Source: Microbispora sp. ZYX-F-249 (GTDB lineage: Bacteria > Actinomycetota > Actinomycetes > Streptosporangiales > Streptosporangiaceae). Taken from it: 35,526 bases of DNA. Every line of letters begins with the position of its first letter. Within the stretch, counting starts at the first letter, position 1. Below are positions 31,217 through 35,526 of the stretch, in pieces. A program made the position numbers and the translations under genes. The stretch covers positions 1 to 35,526 of the forward strand of contig NZ_JBDJAW010000060.1 in NCBI RefSeq assembly GCF_039649665.1. Direction: 5' to 3'. Under the pieces are notes generated by a model, which worked only from the letters and a program-made list of their open reading frames with translations, was not told where the DNA came from and ran no database searches.

Positions 31217-31675
31217 TCAGGCGACCAGCGGAGCGGCCGGCCCGTCCATGGCCGCGGAGGCTCCTTGTGCCAGGCGCCGGGGCGCGGCGGCGACCGGCCA
31301 TGCGGCGGCCTCCTCGCGCACCGGGCTGTAGCGGGTGGCCAGCCCCAGATCGGTGGCGATCACCTTGACCGCCGCGCGGACGATCGGCTTGCCTTCGCGG
31401 TTCTTGGTCTCGTAGGTGCGGGGCATCAGGTCGCAGCCGTGCGCCATGATCAGGTGGCCCTTGCGGTAGGACTCGTGCGCGCGGATCGCGGCGACCCCGT
31501 AGACGACGACCTCCACCTGACGGGTGGGGACGTAGGTCGAGCCGTCGCGGCGCGGGGTCGGCGGCCCGTTCACGTCCAGCACCGCCGACCACATGGCCGG
31601 CGCCTCATGGTCGGAGGCGAAAAAGCGCGGGTTGTAGGCGATCCTGCCGGTCAGGCTGATGTGGATGTCGAGCAC
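31217..31675 (-). CDS. SSB-like OB-fold protein
   Basis: 152 residues from GTG 31675 with GGGGGAGGA three to four bases upstream. MLDIHISLTGRIAYNPRFFA, PTRQVEVVVYGVAAIRAHES, YRKGHLIMAHGCDLMPRTYE and KPIVRAAVKVIATDLGLATR follow the strand order of an SSB OB-fold, although divergent from the SSB at 27154. The C-terminus (AAMDGPAAPLVA) lacks the acidic tip. First gene of the minus-strand maintenance block, behind the second copy of the long palindrome. Two different SSB-type proteins in one block fit an element that passes through ssDNA. Confidence 0.8.
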   Translation of the reverse strand: MLDIHISLTGRIAYNPRFFASDHEAPAMWSAVLDVNGPPTPRRDGSTYVPTRQVEVVVYGVAAIRAHESYRKGHLIMAHGCDLMPRTYETKNREGKPIVRAAVKVIATDLGLATRYSPVREEAAAWPVAAAPRRLAQGASAAMDGPAAPLVA

Positions 31676-31810
31676 GGGTCCTCCCCCTCGTCGGCGGCCC
31701 CCCGGGTTGGGGCCTGGTGTTTGCCAGCCGGGGGAGCCGCCCTGCGGCGGCGTCCCCGTTCCGGCGAGGAGCGGACGTCGCGACGGCGTGACCGGAGCTG
31801 CAACCCGGGT

Positions 31811-31865
31811 GGTGGCGGGATTTCAAGATGTTTTGCGCAGCAAAAGATCTTGAAATCTCGCCACT
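31811..31865. repeat. long imperfect palindrome, copy 2
   Basis: Arms 31811-31836 and 31840-31865, loop GCA. The core AAGATGTTTTGC/GCAAAAGATCTT is identical to copy 1 (27926-27979), including the G/G mismatch, but the outer stem is different in sequence and still complementary (TGGCGGGATTTC against GAAATCTCGCCA). Its two other irregular pairs are again G/T on the plus strand. It lies about 140-190 bases upstream of the SSB-like gene. Confidence 0.82.
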
Positions 31866-31892
31866 CGCCCACCGCGGCCGCGGTGACACGCG

Positions 31893-31955
31893 GGCGAGAA
31901 CCCGGGTTGCGGCGACGGGCTAAGCCGGCGCATAGTCAGCGGCCGGAACAGGGGT
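31893..31955 (-). promoter_or_regulatory. leader block shared with 27985-28045
   Basis: Outside each palindrome lies a similar block: CCCGGGTTGCGGCGACG plus CGGCCGGAACA (31940-31950) here, and CCCGGTTGCGTGGACG plus CGGCCAGAACA (28030-28040) at copy 1. Reading on the minus strand this is TGTTCYGGCCG, then CGCAACC, then the palindrome, then a gene start. The whole 5' region appears duplicated and kept; promoter function is inferred. The rest of 31676-32276 holds no gene I can support. Confidence 0.45.
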
Positions 31956-32202
31956 GACGCCTCAGGCGTGACCATGCCCGGACACCAGGCCCGGCGAAGA
32001 CCGAGCGCTCGAGGAGGACCAGTCCGACCCTCTGCACCAGACCTAGGCAGCGCCCGCATATCGCACGACTCGAAGGCTGCTCGCCTCGTTTCCGGTCCTA
32101 CGGTCTGTCCAGCGGGCAGCCTCCTGGCGTTTCGCGCGCTTCACACCCGCAGGTGCCGTCCTCGCTGGGAGGGCATTGATCGGAGGCAGGAGGCGGAGCG
32201 GG

Positions 32203-32231
32203 TTGACGCCAGACAGCGGCTCATGGATCGT
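32203..32231 (+). promoter_or_regulatory. promoter candidate for 32277 gene
   Basis: TTGACG (32203-32208), 17-bp spacer, GATCGT (32226-32231), about 45 bases before the start codon. Good -35, moderate -10. Confidence 0.4.
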
Positions 32232-32276
32232 CGGCAGCGAACCGGCCGGAACCCTACCCGCGGAAGGGGCGAACCC

Positions 32277-32516
32277 ATGGCGATGCCGACCGTAATCCGA
32301 ATCGTCTCCGATGAGGAGTACCGTCCCGAGCGTCACAAGGCTGGCTCGGCCCCTCGCCGAGGCAGCTGCAGCTGGCACGGCGGGCCGCATCAGATCACCC
32401 GATCAATGCAGCTGGAGGAAGAACGCGCGAATGGCGTACGGATAGCGCTGTACGGCGTATGCGACGCGGCTCGTGCCGAGATCGCCGAGCAGGTAGGGCG
32501 GAACGTCCGCAACTGA
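32277..32516 (+). CDS. 79-aa plasmid-type hypothetical protein
   Basis: ATG 32277 (AAGGGG nine bases upstream); an ATG two codons later is equally possible. The frame is open to 31968 but the upstream part is Arg/Pro-rich spacer. It reads AMPTVIRIVSDEEYRPERHK, then GSCSWHGGPHQITRSMQLEE and YGVCDAARAEIAEQVGRN. One His and two Cys (CSWHG, GVC) recall small zinc-binding-like proteins (C-WHG...C) often found on actinomycete plasmids next to DUF6247 genes. Function unknown. Confidence 0.6.
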   Translation: MAMPTVIRIVSDEEYRPERHKAGSAPRRGSCSWHGGPHQITRSMQLEEERANGVRIALYGVCDAARAEIAEQVGRNVRN

Positions 32517-32618
32517 GCGACCACGGGCGACACCGAGGATCGGCCAGGGAGGAATCCTGTAGACGGCTCAGGTCATCAGCCCGACGCCGGATGCCCTTGT
32601 CGTCCAGCCCTGTGAGAC

Positions 32619-32651
32619 CTCTCCCGCTATCCTCTAGCTGAGCTGGGAGAG
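32619..32651 (+). promoter_or_regulatory. promoter with inverted repeat before DUF6247 gene
   Basis: CTCTCCC (32619-32625) and GGGAGAG (32645-32651) flank a -10-like TATCCT (32628-32633), and the right arm is also the ribosome-binding site of the ATG at 32661. It could act as an autoregulatory operator, as is usual for antitoxin genes, or as an SD-masking RNA hairpin. Confidence 0.45.
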
Positions 32652-32660
32652 GAGTGGACA

Positions 32661-33032
32661 ATGACGGCGCAACCTCACGAGCCGGGACATAGGCCAACGC
32701 CTGATGAGATTCGCGCATCGCAGCGTGATGATCGCAGCCCACGCGCCGTTCGCGCCGCCCTCGCCGTCGAAGATCTCGACGCCTTCGACCGGCAGTACCG
32801 CGAGGCCGTGCGGAAGGCGGGCGACGAGTTGGACCTGACCCCGCTGCACGAGTGCGTCGAGACGTGGTGGCGGCACGCGGTACTCAAAGCCGATTCAGCC
32901 GAGTACGTTCAGATGATCGAGCGGGCAGAGGAGTCTCAGCGTCGCGCCGACCTCGGCGAACCTCCCGGTGGCCTCCCCTGGGACGAGGCGTTCGAGGCAA
33001 GGCTCCGAAGCAAAGCGCACAAGGGACGATAG
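32661..33032 (+). CDS. DUF6247 protein, probable antitoxin of a RelE-type pair
   Basis: 123 residues from ATG 32661 with GGGAGAGGAG upstream. DUF6247 pattern: TPDEIRASQRDDRSPRAVRA, then DAFDRQYREAVRKAGDELDL, TPLHECVETWWRHAVLKAD and a helical tail (MIERAEESQRRADLGEP). Its stop is directly followed by the GTG of a RelE-like gene (33033). DUF6247 next to small toxin-like genes recurs in actinomycetes, so an antitoxin role is a reasonable inference. The toxin partner here is broken, which would leave this as an orphan. A second DUF6247 gene lies at 34482. Confidence 0.75.
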   Translation: MTAQPHEPGHRPTPDEIRASQRDDRSPRAVRAALAVEDLDAFDRQYREAVRKAGDELDLTPLHECVETWWRHAVLKADSAEYVQMIERAEESQRRADLGEPPGGLPWDEAFEARLRSKAHKGR

Positions 33033-33280
33033 GTGTACACGGTCGACCTCGCCCCTGTCGCCCGACAGCAGGCCGAGGCCCCGCCCCACGAGGCGATCTC
33101 CGTTTCTCGAGCTACGCGCTCTGCCGGAGACACACCCCTGGAGCGGTCAGCCCCTCAGCCCGGACAATCCGAAGGCCAACCTGCTCACCCACGCGTTCGG
33201 CAGTCGGGGTCTGGTCGCATACCTCGTTCTGGGACGAGCAGCGAGAGGTGTATATCGTCCGCGTCGACTGGCTGAGCTGA
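33033..33280 (+). pseudogene. RelE-type toxin gene with two frameshifts
   Basis: GTG 33033 begins MYTVDLAPVARQQAEAPPHE-AIS. In the next frame FLELRALPETHPWSGQPLSP and DNPKANLLTHAFGSRGLVAY continue, and in a third DEQREVYIVRVDWLS-stop (TGA 33278-33280) ends it. Joined, they make a full RelE/ParE-fold protein of about 80 residues. Two small indels (near 33108 and 33231; the latter is one extra G) kill it. Loss of the toxin with the DUF6247 gene intact is the usual order of decay for a toxin-antitoxin pair. Confidence 0.7.
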
Positions 33281-33575
33281 GCCCGCGCCAACGCTGGTGG
33301 GCGTTCTACTCCGCGTCCGAGGCGATGTTCGCCGGGCCATCGGCGGCCCATCCCAGTGGCAGAGTGGTGACGTCGGCGGCCGCGAAGGTGCCGTCGACGG
33401 CCTGGGTGGCGAGAGGTGGTAGATAACGGTGCTCTTCTCAGCCGTTGCCGCCGCCATGGGGTATGACGGCGTGGTGCTGCGGGCTGCGGCAACCAACGCA
33501 CGACGAACTGAACACCCGCCGCTGCATGCGCCGTAGCGAGCGCGAGTCTCGCAACAAGACACTGTAGGAGAAGAG

Positions 33576-34385
33576 ATGACGGACCACTCACCGATGGGCG
33601 AGTGCCCGGGCTGGTGCGAGCACGCAGGTGCCGGCAGCAACACGCTGCCGCACAGCACCGATGTTGCCGAGTTCGTGCTCGACCACGGGCATGTCACCGT
33701 GTACGTGGAGAAGGCGACACTCCTGGCCGAGCCCAGCGTCAACATCGACTGCGTCGCCGTCGACCCCGGCACCACCGACGATGCTGTCGAACTTGACCTC
33801 GTTACCGCCGATGGGCTCGCCCGGATTCTGGGGCACCATCCGCTGGGGAAGGCGCTCACCGAAGCGGTGACCCTCCTCGGCGGCGTCGAGACGGTGGACA
33901 TGAGCGGGCCGTTGCCGACGCCGTTCCTCATTCGCGTGCCGTTCGACCGGGCCGGCGCGGGCGACGACGACCTCGGCTGGGCGAAGAGCGCGACCGAGCA
34001 GTGGATGGCGGCGGCGAGAAATGTGGGCCTCAAGGTCGATATTGCCTCGTACGAGGTGCCCGAACCGGACAAGCACGCCGCGGTCGTCCTGGTGGACGGG
34101 GGGCACTATGTGCTGTCCATCATCGACGGCGAGATCAGGGCCTTGGAGATGGAGATGGACTGGCGGCAGCGAGACGGCGAGCTGGCGCAGGTCCTCATGG
34201 ACCTCGACCGGTGCGAGCACGGGCGGCACGCAGCCGACTCGTGCACGGACTGCCCGGATGGCCAGTCCACGGGTAACCTGCTCCTGCCGCCGGGCACGGT
34301 CATCGGGACCGGGCTGCGCAGCACGAAGATCGTGGTCCCGTCGCCGGATCGGCGGCGCGACCCGACCGCATGGCGGACGCTATGA
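33576..34385 (+). CDS. hypothetical protein with DUF6907-like N-terminus
   Basis: 269 residues from ATG 33576 (GGAGAAGAG upstream). It opens with a Cys/His cluster ECPGWCEHAGAGSNTLPHST, typical of DUF6907-like proteins of actinomycete plasmids, then VTVYVEKATLLAEPSVNIDC and DLVTADGLARILGHHPLGKA. The second half (from about 110) differs: FLIRVPFDRAGAGDDDLGWA, KHAAVVLVDGGHYVLSIIDG, then a second Cys-rich patch CEHGRHAADSCTDC. The two halves may be separate domains. No membrane segment. The 295 bases before it hold no supported gene. Function unknown. Confidence 0.7.
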   Translation: MTDHSPMGECPGWCEHAGAGSNTLPHSTDVAEFVLDHGHVTVYVEKATLLAEPSVNIDCVAVDPGTTDDAVELDLVTADGLARILGHHPLGKALTEAVTLLGGVETVDMSGPLPTPFLIRVPFDRAGAGDDDLGWAKSATEQWMAAARNVGLKVDIASYEVPEPDKHAAVVLVDGGHYVLSIIDGEIRALEMEMDWRQRDGELAQVLMDLDRCEHGRHAADSCTDCPDGQSTGNLLLPPGTVIGTGLRSTKIVVPSPDRRRDPTAWRTL

Positions 34386-34481
34386 GATCAGGGCTCTACG
34401 AAACGCAGCGCGGTTCGCGTTGCGAGATGCCGGGACTCGTGTGCCGAGCCAGGACACCTGTGAGCGTGAGGAGGTAACGGC

Positions 34482-34928
34482 ATGACCGCCGAGCCACACG
34501 AGCTGATCCGTGTCCGGACGCCTGAACAGATCGTGGAGTCCCTGGAGGCCGATCGGACTCCACGCAACATTCGTGCGTGCCTGCCTCCTTACGACCGCGA
34601 GTACTTCGATAGGGACTATCGGCGGGCCATGGTCAAGGCCACCGAGGAGCTGGACCTCGCGCCGGTGCACGCTCTACTCGCCCATTGGTGGCACATGGCC
34701 AGGATGAAGGCGACTGGGGAGTACGAGGCGGTCCTGGAACGCGGCGCTCGTATGCAAGAGCAGATCGAACGTGGCGAGCATGTTCCGAGCAGACCGTTGC
34801 GGGAGGTTCTTGCCGGACGGGCATCCGTGCTCGGCGTGATACTTAAATCTTTGAATGCACATGGTCGGCATCAGCGAGCAGGTAGACGAGAAGATCGCCG
34901 CCCTCCCTGCACAAGCGCTGGGGACTGA
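34482..34928 (+). CDS. second DUF6247 protein, 3' end probably degenerate
   Basis: 148 residues from ATG 34482 (GAGGAGG upstream). It starts MTAEPHELIRVRTPEQIVES and contains YDREYFDRDYRRAMVKATEE and LDLAPVHALLAHWWHMARMK, clearly paralogous to 32661-33032. The family sequence ends near PLREVLAGRAS (about 34830); the remaining about 30 residues are Arg-rich and antisense to the minus-strand frame 34674-35072, so the original 3' end seems to be lost. No toxin gene follows on the same strand. Confidence 0.65.
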   Translation: MTAEPHELIRVRTPEQIVESLEADRTPRNIRACLPPYDREYFDRDYRRAMVKATEELDLAPVHALLAHWWHMARMKATGEYEAVLERGARMQEQIERGEHVPSRPLREVLAGRASVLGVILKSLNAHGRHQRAGRREDRRPPCTSAGD

Positions 34929-35072
34929 GCGGGCCGTCGACCAGGCGCGCGTCTCGTCGGTCGCGTACTGCTGTGCCAAGTCGGCGAGAACCTGGGACAG
35001 GATGGTCCTGCGCTCGTCAGCGATCGCACTGATCCGATGGTGCAGGGTCGCGGGCACCTTGCTGGTGGTCAT
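34674..35072 (-). CDS. possible RHH-type antitoxin, 3' part doubtful
   Basis: From ATG 35072 the frame begins MTTSKVPATLHHRISAIADE followed by RRTILSQVLADLAQQYATDE, a good N-terminal strand-helix-helix of the CopG/RHH kind. After about residue 42 it turns Ser/Cys/Arg-rich and, below about 34850, runs antisense to the DUF6247 gene. Either the gene is frameshifted after the DNA-binding part or the true product is short. It lies 37 bp behind the RelE-like gene on the same strand, which fits a toxin-antitoxin order. Confidence 0.35.
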   Translation of the reverse strand: MTTSKVPATLHHRISAIADERRTILSQVLADLAQQYATDETRAWSTARSVPSACAGRAAIFSSTCSLMPTMCIQRFKYHAEHGCPSGKNLPQRSARNMLATFDLLLHTSAAFQDRLVLPSRLHPGHVPPMGE

Positions 35073-35109
35073 GTCAGCGGTCGTGGCGAAAGGCAACCGG
35101 TACGCGAGG

Positions 35110-35367
35110 TCAGCCGGCCCAGATGATGTCGATGACACGCAGGGACTGAGTGTCCTCATCAAGGATGAACGTCAACATCCCTTGGCTGTTATCTCCGAAG
35201 AAGGCGTGTCTCACCGCGGACTGGCCGGGACGCTCCGCGACCGCGTCCCATGGGTCGCGGAGGAGTTCGATGAGCCGCTCCAGGAGGGGGCCGTCGCGGA
35301 CCTCCTGGGGAAGACCGTTCAGCTCATATAGGGCGCGTCCGTGGAAGCCATCGAACTTGTAGCTCAC
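35110..35367 (-). CDS. RelE/ParE-fold toxin-like protein
   Basis: 85 residues from GTG 35367 (GGAAGG upstream), overlapping the previous gene's stop by 4 bases (GTGA). VSYKFDGFHGRALYELNGLP, LLERLIELLRDPWDAVAERP, VRHAFFGDNSQGMLTFILDE and LRVIDIIWAG follow the helix-helix-strand order of small RelE-type toxins from actinomycetes. No sign of truncation. The tight coupling suggests that the partner is the gene cut by the right edge or the RHH-like frame behind it. Confidence 0.65.
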   Translation of the reverse strand: MSYKFDGFHGRALYELNGLPQEVRDGPLLERLIELLRDPWDAVAERPGQSAVRHAFFGDNSQGMLTFILDEDTQSLRVIDIIWAG

Positions 35368-35526
35368 ACCCGGCCTTCCCACTCCGGTGGGGTGTAACGA
35401 GTGAACATCTCCGTACGCTCTTGAAGGGCGTCCTGGACGGCCTCCTCATAGCCCGGGCGAGCGTAGGCGATCGCACGCAGCCGCCACTGACGCAACAGCG
35501 CCTGCACCTGCTTGAAGCGGGCCAGA
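35364..35526 (-). CDS. gene cut by right edge, upstream partner of the RelE-like gene
   Basis: The last 53 codons are visible: ARFKQVQALLRQWRLRAIAY, then ARPGYEEAVQDALQERTEMF and TRYTPPEWEGRV-stop (TGA 35366-35364). Helical and charged. Its stop overlaps the GTG of the RelE-like gene, so the two are translationally coupled. Not recognised; an antitoxin is possible but the visible part shows no DNA-binding motif. Confidence 0.55.
   Translation of the reverse strand, partial: LARFKQVQALLRQWRLRAIAYARPGYEEAVQDALQERTEMFTRYTPPEWEGRV

Noticed and set aside
31968..32276. N-terminal extension of the 79-aa gene
   Set aside because: Arg/Pro-rich, no SD at 31968, while a promoter and SD directly precede 32277.
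33281..33575. Short plus-strand frame ending at about 33537 (FSAVAAAMGYDGVVLRAAA)
   Set aside because: Looks faintly protein-like but has no SD, no domain and only about 35 codons.

Overview
The window is very GC-rich, with GC-ending codons, GTG and TTG starts and a gene set typical of filamentous actinobacteria (SARP/AfsR-like regulator, DUF4913, DUF6247, RCC1 and OsmC families). Streptosporangiales (Nonomuraea-like) is my inference; no rRNA or marker gene confirms it. No tRNA, rRNA, CRISPR array or intact transposase is visible.

Layout. (1) 1-2823: the end of a conjugation module, comprising the C-terminus of a TraG/VirD4-type coupling protein, DUF4913 and two unrecognised genes in one tightly packed run. 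(2) 3111-5071: a frameshifted surface protein, a small secreted protein and a doubtful membrane protein. (3) 5247-14831: an accessory zone rich in decayed genes (DNA methylase, P450, phytanoyl-CoA dioxygenase and sigma-factor fragments). Among these sit apparently intact genes: a 627-aa unknown, an RHH regulator divergent from a two-TM protein with a textbook terminator, and a membrane P-loop/TPR protein with 12 almost identical repeats. (4) 14929-22631: the most interesting part. A minus-strand operon, osmC-like > flavin monooxygenase > FAD oxidoreductase > SARP-like regulator, is flanked by two secreted-protein genes that look related to each other. All three promoters carry the same direct-repeat array: core GGGGAAG, 11-bp pitch, last repeat 10 bp before the -10. 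Both secreted genes are preceded by an 18-19 codon leader ORF whose stop overlaps their start. I infer one SARP-controlled regulon. (5) 22667-26371: a broken CMD-family gene, a second FAD oxidoreductase, and a secreted RCC1 propeller that runs out of frame into a nuclease fragment.

(6) 26412-31675: a minus-strand plasmid/ICE maintenance block, namely an SSB-like protein, ParB-like, DUF932, a small Zn-ribbon protein, SSB, and a VapBC-type pair. Strong hairpins lie in most of its gaps. Two of these are copies of one long imperfect palindrome. (7) 32277-35526: small plasmid-type genes with DUF6247 proteins, one next to a broken RelE-like toxin, and a leftward RelE-like gene run cut by the window edge.

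The two ends (TraG end; SSB/ParB/DUF932/TA) look like mobile-element backbone, so the middle may be cargo on a plasmid or integrative element. That is inference.
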